Shown here: piece after piece, positions 55,319 through 64,000 of the stretch
Layout of the letters: each line of letters starts with the position of its first letter
How positions within the stretch are numbered: position 1 is the first letter of the stretch
DNA from: Paraburkholderia monticola
GTDB taxonomy: Bacteria > Pseudomonadota > Gammaproteobacteria > Burkholderiales > Burkholderiaceae
Reading direction: 5' to 3'
DNA: 64,000 bases
Assembly (NCBI RefSeq): GCF_001580545.1
Contig: NZ_LRBG01000004.1
Coordinates: 620,001 to 684,000, forward strand
Program-made: the position numbers and the translations under genes
The notes under the pieces: generated by a model
Databases searched by the model: none
The model's input: the letters and a program-made list of their open reading frames with translations, nothing else
Told to the model about the DNA's origin: nothing

Positions 55319-55345
55319 GGCAGTCAGGCAGTCAGGCAGTCTGGC
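55319..55345. repeat. Short tandem repeat GGCAGTCA
   Basis: Three and a third copies of an 8-bp unit (third copy with one change). It lies in the 418-base gap between cydP and rpoH, 55 bases upstream of cydP, where it could affect expression by slippage. Apart from the rpoH terminator I see nothing else in the gap. Confidence 0.7.
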
Positions 55346-55551
55346 GAATGCATGCCGATTGTAGGAGGTGAACCTCGCGCGCTCAGGATTGGCCGTGCGG
55401 CATCAAGTCACGAGAGTAGCCGCGTTCATGCAGTATTGCTACCGGACCTGCGATACGTCAAGAAAGGCTTACCGTCCCCCCTAAGCCGAGACCCGGGTGG
55501 GTCCGACGCGAATGCGCGGCCGCGAGGACGACAGCAAGGACACGAGAATGT

Positions 55552-55582
55552 AAAAAGCCCCGCCGTCTTGCGAGGGCGGGGC
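55552..55582 (-). terminator. Terminator after rpoH
   Basis: On the minus strand a GCCCCGCC/GGCGGGGC stem with a 10-base loop is followed by TTTTTA. It is about 100 bases after the rpoH stop. Confidence 0.88.
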
Positions 55583-55682
55583 TTGAGCGCGATGGGCGCC
55601 TGTTGGGTTGCGGCCGCGTGACGTGTGTCATTTTTACCCATGTCATGGGCGAGACACACTACACGCGCACCGCTCCGACGCT

Positions 55683-56618
55683 TTACGCGTATTCGGTCAA
55701 CGCGCCGCGCATCTTCTTCATGGCGCTGGCTTCGATCTGGCGGATACGCTCGGCCGACACGCCGAACTCGTCGGCCAGCTCGTGCAGCGTCGAGCCGCCC
55801 GAGCCGTCGTCGGCCACCTTCAGCCAGCGCGCCTCGATGATGCGGCGGCTGCGCGGATCGAGCGCATCGAGCGCGCTGGCGATGCCGTCGCTTTGCAGCC
55901 TGTCGCGCTGACGCGAAGCCAGCACGGCGGTCGGTTCGCTGTGCGAGTCGGCCAGATAGGCGATCGGCGCATACGACTCTTCGCCGTCTTCGACCTGACC
56001 TTCGAGCGCGATGTCGCCGCCCGACAGACGCGTTTCCATCTCCGCGACCTCTTCGCGCTTCACGTTCAGTTCCTTGGCGAGACCTTCGATCTCGTCCGGC
56101 GTGAACGCGCCGAGCCCCTGCTTGTGGCTGCGCAGGTTGAAGAACAGCTTGCGTTGCGCCTTGGTGGTGGCGACCTTCACCATGCGCCAGTTGCGCAGGA
56201 TGTATTCATGGATCTCGGCCTTGATCCAGTGCATCGCGTACGACACGAGGCGCACGTTTTGCTCGGGATCGAAGCGCTTGACGGCTTTCATCAAGCCGAT
56301 GTTGCCTTCCTGGATCAGGTCGGCGTGCGGCAATCCGTAACCGAGGTAATTACGCGCGATGGACACGACGAGTCGCAGGTGCGACAAAACGAGTCGGCGT
56401 GCCGACTCCAGATTGTCCTGTTCGCGCAATTCGGTGGCGAACTGGCGTTCTTCCGCCGGCGTCAGCATCGGAATCCGATTGACCGCCTGGATGTAGGCGT
56501 CGATGTTGCCCAGGTGACCGGACAGCAGCGAGGAATGCGAGAGCGCCAGTGCACCTGCCGGAGCGGCCTTAGCCGACGACGGGCTCAAAGTACTCGGAAG
56601 GGTCATTGCATGGCTCAC
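55683..56618 (-). CDS. rpoH: RNA polymerase heat-shock sigma factor RpoH
   Basis: A 311-residue sigma-32. Region 2 includes [40 protein letters not shown] and [20 protein letters not shown]. The RpoH box [13 protein letters not shown] follows. Region 4.2 is [20 protein letters not shown]. The GTG at 56618 is chosen, with GGAG seven bases upstream; the frame opens earlier. It directs heat-shock transcription. A CIRCE element lies 62 bases upstream of the start. Confidence 0.96.
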   Translation of the reverse strand: MSHAMTLPSTLSPSSAKAAPAGALALSHSSLLSGHLGNIDAYIQAVNRIPMLTPAEERQFATELREQDNLESARRLVLSHLRLVVSIARNYLGYGLPHADLIQEGNIGLMKAVKRFDPEQNVRLVSYAMHWIKAEIHEYILRNWRMVKVATTKAQRKLFFNLRSHKQGLGAFTPDEIEGLAKELNVKREEVAEMETRLSGGDIALEGQVEDGEESYAPIAYLADSHSEPTAVLASRQRDRLQSDGIASALDALDPRSRRIIEARWLKVADDGSGGSTLHELADEFGVSAERIRQIEASAMKKMRGALTEYA

Positions 56619-56679
56619 GTGTGAAGCTCCTTTGGAATCAGACAATAGCGTATTCAGTAAACGACTCCAGCGATGGATG

Positions 56680-56706
56680 TTAGCACTCTGCTCTACTGAG
56701 TGCTAA
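56680..56706. promoter_or_regulatory. CIRCE element (HrcA operator) upstream of rpoH
   Basis: TTAGCACTC-N9-GAGTGCTAA is a perfect match to the CIRCE consensus. On the minus strand it follows a promoter-like TTGGAT-N17-GTATTA whose -10 box touches the repeat, so bound HrcA would block rpoH transcription. Confidence 0.95.
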
Positions 56707-57180
56707 TACTTAGAGGCCGTAGGGGCATCCAAGTTCCTTAAAATCCTATTGAGTTTTGCGGTTTGATAGCCATCATACGCTCTATTTGCCTTGGTCACCC
56801 GACGCGCGTAAGTGACGGCGTCAGTGCGCCGTGCTCATATAATCGACTGATAGTTCGAGATCAACGAGGGAATAATTGCGTGTGGGGCGTATATCCCTCC
56901 CGGGATATGCTTTTAACATCTTGCTTAAAATAAGCGAGACAACTGTCTAATAGTCTCCCGCACGGGGCCAGATGACCAGGCCCGCTCGTTCCAGGCTGGC
57001 CAGGTCGGCAGGCAGGTGTCTCCTCGTCCATCAGCAGTACGTGGCGGCCTACCGCTTCCAGCATGTTTCCAATGGCGGTATCAAAGAGCCCAATCCTGGT
57101 ATAAATTTCAGCCAGCTATATTTGCAATATAACTTCTGACCGTGGCCGCCTGCGGCTCGCGGTGTTCGAGGGGCTCTGCA
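56707..57180. other. Long intergenic region with a possible gene remnant
   Basis: The first 170 bases hold the rpoH promoter. From about 57110 down to 56876 the minus strand reads AEIYTRIGLFDTAIGNMLEA, similar to a TPR helix pair, then continues without stop to 56861 but in less convincing sequence. GC content is lower than the neighbours. It may be a decayed gene; I could not assign it. Confidence 0.3.
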
Positions 57181-57564
57181 ATGGCGGCAAAGATGATCGA
57201 AGCGATTCGCGGGCTCGAGCGAGAGCGTTTTCGCGCGATGGTCGACGGCGATGGGCAGTCGCTCGACACGCTGCTCGCGGACAACGTGAGCTACGTCCAT
57301 ACGAACGGCAAGCGCGAGACGAAGCGGCAGTTCATCGACGGAATCATCGCGGGGCGCCGCCGTTATCGGCAGATCGAGGTGCAGTCGCAGGATGTCTTGC
57401 CGGCCGGGCGCGAAACCTACGTGGTGACGGGCCGCGCGCTGATCGAGATGGAGGCGAATAACGGCGCGCTGCTGTTTCCGATTGCCTATACCGCGATTCA
57501 TACGCATGAAGACGGGCAGTGGCGGCTGATCGCATGGCAGGCGACGCGTTGCGCGCTGGAGTGA
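57181..57564 (+). CDS. NTF2-like (SnoaL/DUF4440) protein
   Basis: A 127-residue cone-shaped NTF2-fold protein. The helical start MIEAIRGLERERFRAMVDGD is followed by LDTLLADNVSYVHTNGKRET and the strands YVVTGRALIEM and WRLIAWQATR. Such proteins are small enzymes or ligand binders of varied function. It stands alone between rpoH and leuA. Confidence 0.8.
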   Translation: MAAKMIEAIRGLERERFRAMVDGDGQSLDTLLADNVSYVHTNGKRETKRQFIDGIIAGRRRYRQIEVQSQDVLPAGRETYVVTGRALIEMEANNGALLFPIAYTAIHTHEDGQWRLIAWQATRCALE

Positions 57565-57662
57565 GGTCGTCTTTGCACGGCCGCGCCTCGTGAGCGGGTC
57601 GGAGGGGGCAGCGGAATGCGGGTGTGCACGCCGCTGCTGATCACTCAAAGCCCAGTTCAGAT

Positions 57663-58748
57663 TCACGCGGTTACGCATTCGTCAGATTTGTCGCGCTCGT
57701 TCGCGCTGTGCTCATGCACTCCGGCGTCCGGGTCGCGAGCCACGCGTGCGCGATCCATCGCCACATTTCCCGCATAGGGATGCCGCGCTGCCACCGGAAT
57801 CCGCGTGCAGCGCTCCGCCACGCGCCTGATCGTCGCCAGATCCGAAAAGTCCAGACCACTGTCGATGCCCATCGCGTCGAGATTCATCGCGAGCGTAACG
57901 AGATCGACGTTGCCGGTGCGCTCGCCATGGCCGAACAGACAGCCCTCGACGCGATCCGCGCCCGCGAGCAGCGCAAGCTCCGCGGCGGCCACGGCGGTGC
58001 CGCGATCGTTGTGCGGATGCACCGACAGAACGATGCTGTCGCGATAGCCAAGATTGCGGTGCATCCATTCGATCTGGTCGGCGAACACGTTCGGCGTGGC
58101 CGCTTCGACGCTGGCAGGCAGGTTGACGATCATCTTGTGATCGCGCGTCGGCCGCCACGTTTGCGCGACGGCGTCGCACACCTCGCGGGCGAACGGCAGC
58201 TCGGTCGTGTTGAAGGTCTCGGGCGAGTACTGGAAGGTCCAGTGCGTGCCCGGCCGTGCCAGCGTGTGTGCCTTGATGAGGCGCGCGCCTTCGACGGCGA
58301 GTGCCTTGATCTCGTCTTTCGACTGGTTGAATACGATGCGCCGGAACGACGGGCAGATCGCGTTGTACAGGTGCACGATCGCGCGCGGCGCGCCTTCGAG
58401 CGCGTCGAACGTGCGTGCGATCAACTCGGCGCGCGACGGCACGAAGACTTCGATCGTGACGTCGTCGGGAATGCGTCGCTCGTCGATCAGCCGGCGCACG
58501 AAGTCGAAATCGGTCTGCGACGCCGACGGAAAGCCGACTTCGATTTCCTTGAAGCCGATCGCGACCAGCATCTCGAAGTACTCGAGCTTCTGCGCGGCGT
58601 TCATCGGTTCGATCAGCGCCTGATTGCCGTCGCGCAGGTCCGTGCTCATCCAGACCGGCGCGGCATCGATCGTGCGACTCGGCCATTTGCGGCCGGTCAG
58701 CCGCACGGCGGGAAAGGGGCGGTATTTTTCAGCGGGATTGCGCAACAT
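57663..58748 (-). pseudogene. leuA: 2-isopropylmalate synthase lacking the C-terminal domains
   Basis: A 361-codon frame from ATG 58748. The first 325 residues match the catalytic TIM barrel of the long LeuA class (start [20 protein letters not shown], then [38 protein letters not shown] and [11 protein letters not shown]). Homology ends at ARHPYAG; normally DLVFTAF and a further 200 residues with the linker and leucine-binding regulatory domain follow. Here an unrelated charged tail of about 35 residues ends at 57663. It may be inactive, or an unregulated catalytic domain. A full copy may exist elsewhere. Confidence 0.75.
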
Positions 58749-59127
58749 GGGACGAGGCCTCATTCGTGGTGTCGTCGGCGGAGGGAGGGGCGTCGAGCGG
58801 TTGGCCGACTGTCCACGCATGCACGCTGCGGATGCAGCCCGTGCAATGTGGATTTGATCCTCTCGCTTCGTCCGCGCGATAAACGGACGAATGAAATGAC
58901 GACGGGTTGTGGAGAACTACGACGGGGGTGAAGCGAAACTGCGGGAACTACAGAGAGGACCGCCGCCGGCAACCGAAGCTGCCTGCGCGCGGCGCTACGC
59001 GTGACTTACGCCAGGCGTAGCGATAGGGGCCGCGCTAGGCGGCCGGAGGTAATTCGAGGGGTGTTCGGAAGGGAACGCATGGCGGCAAATGTATGACGGT
59101 ACGTACAGGCCTGTCAACCCGCGGCCG
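58749..59127 (-). other. Leader region upstream of leuA
   Basis: About 380 bases without a clear gene. A hairpin with arms CGCTACGC (58994-59001) and GCGTAGCG (59026-59033) lies midway. A 70-codon minus frame (58760-58972) has no leucine-codon run, so a classical attenuator is not evident. Confidence 0.4.
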
Positions 59128-60108
59128 TCAGACCGCCGTCTTCGCGATGTCGACGATCAGCTCGACCTGCCGCTCGATCGCGCTTGGCACCGGCGCTTCG
59201 CCGCGCAGCACGGCGTCGATCCAGGCGGCCGTGGTCGCCGCGTCGCGCGCCTCGGGCAATTCGACTTCGGGCGCATCGGGCGACGAGCGTTCGTGCGGCA
59301 GCCGGGTCTCGCAGATGCCGTCATGCAGCCAGTCGACCTGGACCTGGCGGCGCGTATCGGCGACCGCCTCGCCTTCGGTGCCGCGCGCGAGCAGCGCACC
59401 GCCGACGGCCGCGTCGGGATGCGTGATGAACAGCTGGGTGAGACTGTCGCGATACGGCGGATGCGTGTAGTTCACGAGCCGCAGGCCCGCGGGCGCGAAC
59501 GGCTGCAGCAGCTTGACGAGCGTATGCGTCGAATTGCGCACGCCCATGCGCCGGCGCAGCGCGAGCAGGCGCGCGAGCTTCGGCGCGAGCACGCCGATCG
59601 ATGCGAAGGCGACGCGACGCTCGGCCAGGTCGGTTTCGATCTGCGCGCGCGACTGCGCATGCGCGATGCCCAAATGCGTGAAGATTTCCGCGCTCGTCAC
59701 GCGACCCGGATCCTCGGTGACGCCGTGCACCAGCACCGGCACGCCTTCGCGCGCGAGCAGCAACGCGAGCAGCGGCACGAGGTTCGGCTGTTTGCGCGCG
59801 CCGTTGTACGACGGAATCGACACTGGCCGAAACGCGCCGTGCGGTAGCCGCACCGCCTCGAACGACATATGCGCGGCGGCCAGCATCGCGGCTAGCTCGT
59901 CGGCGGTTTCGCCTTTCACGCGGTACGCGAGCAGCACCGCGCCGAGCTCGAGATCGTCGACGCGGCCGTCGAGCATCGCGGTATAGAGCGCGCGGGTATC
60001 GTCGGCGGTCAGCGCGCGGGCGCCGTTCGGGCCGCGGCCGATTTCCTTGATGAAGCGGGCGCAGGGGAAGGGAGAAGTGGTATCGGTGGAGTCGGTCATC
60101 GAGGGCAT
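59128..60108 (-). CDS. ybiB: YbiB/TrpD2-type DNA-binding glycosyltransferase-fold protein
   Basis: A 326-residue protein of the anthranilate phosphoribosyltransferase-like TrpD2 family. It has ARFIKEIGRGPNGARALTAD near the start, helices with YRVKGETADELAAMLAAAH, a glycine-poor region IPSYNGARKQPNLVPLLALL in place of the PRPP loop, and VHGVTEDPGRVTSAEIF. E. coli YbiB binds nucleic acids and is not a tryptophan enzyme. The start at 60108 or 60099 is uncertain. Confidence 0.88.
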   Translation of the reverse strand: MPSMTDSTDTTSPFPCARFIKEIGRGPNGARALTADDTRALYTAMLDGRVDDLELGAVLLAYRVKGETADELAAMLAAAHMSFEAVRLPHGAFRPVSIPSYNGARKQPNLVPLLALLLAREGVPVLVHGVTEDPGRVTSAEIFTHLGIAHAQSRAQIETDLAERRVAFASIGVLAPKLARLLALRRRMGVRNSTHTLVKLLQPFAPAGLRLVNYTHPPYRDSLTQLFITHPDAAVGGALLARGTEGEAVADTRRQVQVDWLHDGICETRLPHERSSPDAPEVELPEARDAATTAAWIDAVLRGEAPVPSAIERQVELIVDIAKTAV

Positions 60109-60312
60109 GAGGCGGGTGGCCTGCCGCACTGGGACGGCACGCTACGCCATTCGGGGAGCTATTCAGTGTGAGTATCGCATCGAATGGCAAGCGGGCGAAA
60201 AGCAACGCAGTGGCCCGCGCCGGCCCGGCTGACACGCACCGCGTCGTGCCGCGCGTTAAACTCGATGTTTTCTCGCCGCCTCGGCGGCGCCCATCGGAAA
60301 ACGGAGAACGGG

Positions 60313-61011
60313 ATGAGTTACGTATTTGCACCCGCACCGCAGGTCGCGGTGCCGGTCGTGGGGTCGGGCGAGCAATTCGCAGTGCGGCGCATCTACTGCG
60401 TGGGTCGAAACTACGAGGCGCATGCGCGCGAGATGGGGCACGACCCGGACCGCGAACCACCGTTCTTCTTCTCAAAACCGGCCGATGCGATCGTCTACGT
60501 AGCACCGGGTGCGACCGGCGAGTTCCCGTACCCGGCGCAGACGAAGAACGTCCACTTCGAAATGGAAATGGTCGCGGCGATCGGCAAGGGCGGCAAGGAT
60601 ATCCCCGTCGACAGCGCGCTCGAGCACGTCTACGGCTACGCGCTCGGTCTCGACATGACGCGCCGCGACCTCCAGGGCGAAGCGAAGAAGATGGGCCGGC
60701 CGTGGGATACCGCCAAGGGCTTCGATCACTCGGCGCCGCTCGGCCCGATCCATCCGGCCGCGACGGTGGGTCATATCGGCAAGGGCGCGATCTGGCTGTC
60801 GGTGAATGGCGAGGACAAGCAGCGCGCGGATGTGTCGCAGCTGATCTGGTCGGTGGCCGAGACGATCGCGTATCTGTCGACGCTGTTCGAGCTGCGGCCC
60901 GGCGACCTGATTTTCACCGGCACGCCAGAAGGCGTCGGCGCGGTCGTGAAGGGCGACCTGATGAAGGGCGGCGTGGACGGGCTCGGTGAGTTCAGCGTTC
61001 GCGTTGTCTGA
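60313..61011 (+). CDS. Fumarylacetoacetate hydrolase family protein
   Basis: A 232-residue FAH-fold hydrolase close to fumarylpyruvate hydrolases. It has [18 protein letters not shown], the metal ligands in [18 protein letters not shown], and [17 protein letters not shown] near the end. It cleaves carbon-carbon bonds in ring-cleavage products such as fumarylpyruvate. Its partner gene maiA is 34 bases downstream, which fits a gentisate or homogentisate pathway. Confidence 0.92.
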   Translation: MSYVFAPAPQVAVPVVGSGEQFAVRRIYCVGRNYEAHAREMGHDPDREPPFFFSKPADAIVYVAPGATGEFPYPAQTKNVHFEMEMVAAIGKGGKDIPVDSALEHVYGYALGLDMTRRDLQGEAKKMGRPWDTAKGFDHSAPLGPIHPAATVGHIGKGAIWLSVNGEDKQRADVSQLIWSVAETIAYLSTLFELRPGDLIFTGTPEGVGAVVKGDLMKGGVDGLGEFSVRVV

Positions 61012-61045
61012 GGTGGCTGGCGGGCAGGTGGAGGAGGCAGACAAC

Positions 61046-61690
61046 ATGAAGCTCTACAGCTATTTCCGTAGCTCTGCGTCGTATCGCGTGCGCATCGCGC
61101 TGAATCTGAAGAACCTGCCGTACGACTACGTGCCTGTCCACCTCGTGCGTGACGGTGGCGAGCAGCTGAAGCCCGACTACCGCAAGATCAACGCGGACGG
61201 CATCGTGCCGACGCTCGCCGATGGCAGCCACCTGTTGCCGCAGTCGCTCGCGATCATCGAATATCTGGAGGAGACGCATCCCGAACCGCCGCTGCTGCCC
61301 AAGGCGCCGCTCGATCGCGCTTATGTGCGCTCGGTGGCGCTGCAAGTCGCGTGCGAGATTCATCCGCTGAACAATTTGCGGGTGCTGCGGTATCTGAAGC
61401 ACACTTTGTGTCTCGACGACGACGCGAAGGACGCCTGGTACCGGCATTGGATCGACGCGGGCTTCGCGACGCTGGAAGCGCATCTCGCGAGCGACGCGCG
61501 CACCGGCAAGCTGTGTTTCGGCGACACACCGACCGTCGCCGACGCGTGCCTGATCCCGCAGGTGTTCAACGCGCAGCGCTTCAAGGTCGATTCGGCGAAG
61601 TTTCCGACGATCCAGCGCATCTACGATCACGCGATGCAGCTCGACGCGTTCGCGCGCGCGGCGCCGGGCGTGCAGCCCGATGCGGAGTGA
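61046..61690 (+). CDS. maiA: Maleylacetoacetate/maleylpyruvate isomerase
   Basis: A 214-residue zeta-class GST-like isomerase. It has the SYFRSSASYRVRIALNLK motif with the catalytic SSA-SYRVRI serines, INADGIVPTLADG, and SLAIIEYLEETHPEPPLLP. It isomerises cis to trans products using glutathione before FAH cleavage. A strong GAGGAGG ribosome site precedes ATG 61046. It forms an operon with the FAH gene and is followed by a terminator. Confidence 0.95.
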   Translation: MKLYSYFRSSASYRVRIALNLKNLPYDYVPVHLVRDGGEQLKPDYRKINADGIVPTLADGSHLLPQSLAIIEYLEETHPEPPLLPKAPLDRAYVRSVALQVACEIHPLNNLRVLRYLKHTLCLDDDAKDAWYRHWIDAGFATLEAHLASDARTGKLCFGDTPTVADACLIPQVFNAQRFKVDSAKFPTIQRIYDHAMQLDAFARAAPGVQPDAE

Positions 61691-61720
61691 GCGTGTGACG
61701 TTGGCTTGAAACGAAAAAAA

Positions 61721-61745
61721 GGGCACTCCACGGAGTGCCCTTTCT
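61721..61745. terminator. Bidirectional terminator between maiA and ftsY
   Basis: GGGCACTCC-AC-GGAGTGCCC with AAAAAAA before and TTTCTCTTT after. It ends both convergent genes. Confidence 0.92.
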
Positions 61746-61761
61746 CTTTGGTCCGCCTCGA

Positions 61762-62916
61762 TCAGCCGCCCAGCAGCGCGTCCGAAAACTCCTCCGCGCT
61801 GAACGGCTGCAGATCCTCGACCTTTTCGCCGACACCGATGAAATACACCGGAATCGGTCGCTGCCGCGCGATTGCCGCCAGGATGCCGCCCTTCGCGGTG
61901 CCGTCGAGCTTGGTGACGATCAGGCCGGTGAGGCCGAGCGCGTCGTCGAAAGCCTTGACCTGGGTGAGTGCGTTCTGGCCGGTGTTGGCGTCGATGACCA
62001 GCAGCACCTCGTGCGGCGCACCGTCCTGCGCCTTGCCGATCACGCGCTTGACCTTGCGCAACTCTTCCATCAGATGCAACTGAGTAGGCAGACGGCCGGC
62101 CGTGTCGGCCATCATCACGTCGATTTTGCGCGCTCGCGCGGCGCCGACCGCGTCGAAGATCACCGCCGCCGGATCGCCGCTTTCTTGCGCGACCACGGTC
62201 ACGTTGTTGCGCTGGCCCCAGACGGCGAGCTGCTCGCGCGCGGCGGCGCGGAACGTGTCGCCGGCGGCGAGCAGCACCGACTGGTCGAAGCTCTGCAGAT
62301 GCTTCGCCAGCTTGCCGATGCTGGTGGTTTTGCCCGCGCCGTTGACGCCGGCGATCATCATCACGAGCGGCTGCGCGCGGCCGAGCATCAGCGATTGTTC
62401 GAGCGGCTTCAGCAGCTCGACGAGCAGCGTGCGCAGCGCGGTCTTGACCTGTTGCGGGTCCGTCAGGCGCTCGCTGCGCACTTTCTCACGCAGTGCTTCG
62501 AGCAGGAACTCCGTCGCCTCGACGCCGGCGTCCGACATCAGCAGCGCGGCTTCGAGTTCCTCGTACAGGTCCTCGTCGATCTTCGTGCCGACGAAAATCC
62601 CGGTCAGGTTCGAACTGGTCTTCGAAAGGCCGCTCTTCAGGCGTGTGAGCCACGAGCGCTTGGCACCGGCGTCCTGGACGGGCGGCGGGACGATTTCAAC
62701 GGTGCCGAGCGCGACGGCTTGCGGCTCGGGTTGCGGCTCGATGATGGTCGTGGCCACAGGCGGAACGGCAGCCGCGGCAGGCGCAGCGGGTTCGACAGGC
62801 CCAGCGGCTTCGACCGGCTCGGCCTCGGCCGTTGCGCCGTCTTGCGCCGCCAGCGATTCGTCTGCGGCGGTATCGGACTCTTTCGAACCCTTGAATCGTT
62901 TGAAAAAGCTGAACAT
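61762..62916 (-). CDS. ftsY: Signal recognition particle receptor FtsY
   Basis: A 384-residue SRP GTPase. The first 85 residues are an acidic Ala/Pro/Glu-rich A domain with a basic amphipathic start (MFSFFKRFKGSK). The NG domain follows with GVNGAGKTTSIGKLAKHL, DTFRAAAREQL, MADTAGRLPTQ and LIVTKLDGTAKGG. It docks ribosome-SRP complexes at the membrane. Divergent from rsmD, the usual arrangement. Confidence 0.97.
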   Translation of the reverse strand: MFSFFKRFKGSKESDTAADESLAAQDGATAEAEPVEAAGPVEPAAPAAAAVPPVATTIIEPQPEPQAVALGTVEIVPPPVQDAGAKRSWLTRLKSGLSKTSSNLTGIFVGTKIDEDLYEELEAALLMSDAGVEATEFLLEALREKVRSERLTDPQQVKTALRTLLVELLKPLEQSLMLGRAQPLVMMIAGVNGAGKTTSIGKLAKHLQSFDQSVLLAAGDTFRAAAREQLAVWGQRNNVTVVAQESGDPAAVIFDAVGAARARKIDVMMADTAGRLPTQLHLMEELRKVKRVIGKAQDGAPHEVLLVIDANTGQNALTQVKAFDDALGLTGLIVTKLDGTAKGGILAAIARQRPIPVYFIGVGEKVEDLQPFSAEEFSDALLGG

Positions 62917-63166
62917 GATCTGGCGTATGGGAGAGCGCGCCGATGCGCGCAGCCGGCACGGGACCGGCGAAGCGGTGGGCAGCGCCGGGATGCGAGAAGG
63001 CGTGGCGCTGGCAGCCGCACATTTTATCAGGCGTGCCGCGGCGCCGCGTATCAGCCGCCTGGCCAGGCTGGACGCCCGCTGCCCCTGTGGTAACGTGGGC
63101 GCTCCGGCCCGCGCGCATCGGCGTCGCGGGCGTGTTCATCACCTAGCTGAAACTGCACGATACTGC

Positions 63167-63781
63167 ATGCCTCGCTTAGCACCTTCTCGCGCCGCCGGCG
63201 CTTCGTCCAAAAGCGGCAAGCCGCATGCCATTCGCATCATCGGCGGCGACTGGAAACGCACGCCACTGCCCGTGCTCGATCTGGACGGTTTGCGCCCGAC
63301 GCCCGATCGCGTCCGTGAAACGCTGTTCAACTGGCTCGGCCAGCGGCTGGACGGCCAGCACTGCCTCGATCTGTTCGCCGGTAGCGGCGCGCTCGGCTTC
63401 GAGGCCGCGTCGCGCGGCGCTGCTCGCGTGCTGATGGTGGAGCGCCATGCGCGTGCCGCGGGCCAGTTGCGTGCGAACCAGCAGCGGTTGGAGGCACGCA
63501 TGATCGAAATCGCCGAAGCCGATGGCCTGCGTCTTGCGGCGAGTCTCGCACCCAGTTCGTTCGACGTCGTATTCCTCGATCCACCGTTCGATGCCGACCT
63601 GCTCGGCAGGGCGCTTGCGGTGACCGTGCGGCTCGTGCGTGCCGACGGCTATCTATACGTCGAGTCCGGCGAAGCACTCGAACCGGCCGCTCACGAGTCG
63701 CTCTCGGGATGGGAGGTGGTGCGGCAGGGTAAGGCAGGCGCTGTCCACTTTCATTTGCTGCAACGCGAAAATAAGGAATAA
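63167..63781 (+). CDS. rsmD: 16S rRNA (guanine(966)-N(2))-methyltransferase RsmD
   Basis: A 204-residue methyltransferase. It has IRIIGGDWKRTPLPVLDLDG, LRPTPDRVRETLFNWLG, the SAM motif CLDLFAGSGALGFEAASRGA and the catalytic FLDPPFD. It modifies G966 in the 30S subunit. The start at 63167 leaves a 17-residue Ala/Ser/Lys-rich leader. The order ftsY-rsmD-coaD is conserved. Confidence 0.96.
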   Translation: MPRLAPSRAAGASSKSGKPHAIRIIGGDWKRTPLPVLDLDGLRPTPDRVRETLFNWLGQRLDGQHCLDLFAGSGALGFEAASRGAARVLMVERHARAAGQLRANQQRLEARMIEIAEADGLRLAASLAPSSFDVVFLDPPFDADLLGRALAVTVRLVRADGYLYVESGEALEPAAHESLSGWEVVRQGKAGAVHFHLLQRENKE

Positions 63782-63856
63782 TGCGCGTTCCAAAAAAGGG
63801 CCGGGCGGCTTATCGTCAGCACGTCCGGTGTCGATTGCGTCGCGTGGACGCTTTGA

Positions 63857-64000
<144 letters not shown>

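Noticed and set aside
58760..58972. leuA leader peptide/attenuator
   Set aside because: The 70-codon frame has no run of leucine codons and no terminator-antiterminator pair could be recognised.

Overview
The window is GC-rich chromosomal DNA of a Burkholderiaceae beta-proteobacterium, most likely Burkholderia, Paraburkholderia or a close relative. The assignment rests on gene content and order: ubiK opposite glnK-amtB, proteobacterial-type gshA-gshB followed by manX-ptsH-ptsI, a coxBAC cluster with ctaG, SURF1, ctaA, ctaB and a SCO gene, a nag operon with a fused EIIA-HPr-EI protein, and rpoH. No 16S or tRNA gene is visible, so the genus is inferred.

Bases 1 to about 12,945 are an accessory region (genomic island) that continues beyond the left edge. 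Its right end cuts the housekeeping gene comM (yifB): only the first 65 codons remain (12946-13140). Leftmost is a minus-strand operon of five genes: a DUF805 membrane protein, a 103-residue membrane protein, a TIR protein with a probable inactive-STAND-like segment, a MoxR-type AAA+ ATPase, and a large membrane protein with a CoxE-like N-terminus that runs off the edge. The last three overlap. This looks like a conflict/defence system and is the best candidate here for an undescribed system. Next come mobile-element debris (a scrambled group II intron reverse transcriptase fragment and an istB tail), a second probable immunity protein with a deoxyribosyltransferase/TIR-like domain, an XRE regulator with two palindromic operators, a run of small accessory genes (HAD phosphatase, DEDDh exoribonuclease, a double-HTH regulator broken by an amber codon, small unknowns), and a perfect palindrome about 70 bp from the comM junction.

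Bases 12,946 to 30,900 are core genome. ubiK is divergent from glnK-amtB, which has a clear sigma-54 promoter. Then come gshA-gshB, the regulatory PTS (manX, ptsH, ptsI, with no permease), minus-strand gpmA-ctpA-moeB, and rhodanese-grxC-secB-gpsA. A macro-domain gene follows, convergent with trmL-comF, and then bioC.

Bases 31,000 to 41,900 encode the aa3-type cytochrome c oxidase and its assembly factors. Subunit II is a fusion of a CuA domain, a cytochrome c domain and an OmpA-like domain. Bases 41,950 to 52,200 hold a YciI protein, a solitary metQ, a MarR-GNAT fusion, and the GlcNAc operon: a GntR regulator, nagA, a SIS-domain deaminase, the EIIA-HPr-EI fusion, and nagE with a second EIIB domain lacking its cysteine. 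Upstream of this operon is a strong promoter inside an array of inverted repeats.

Bases 52,200 to 64,000 carry cydP-cydA-cydB (bd oxidase), rpoH with a perfect CIRCE element upstream, an NTF2-like protein, a leuA lacking its regulatory domain, ybiB, a FAH-family hydrolase with maiA, ftsY, rsmD and the start of coaD.
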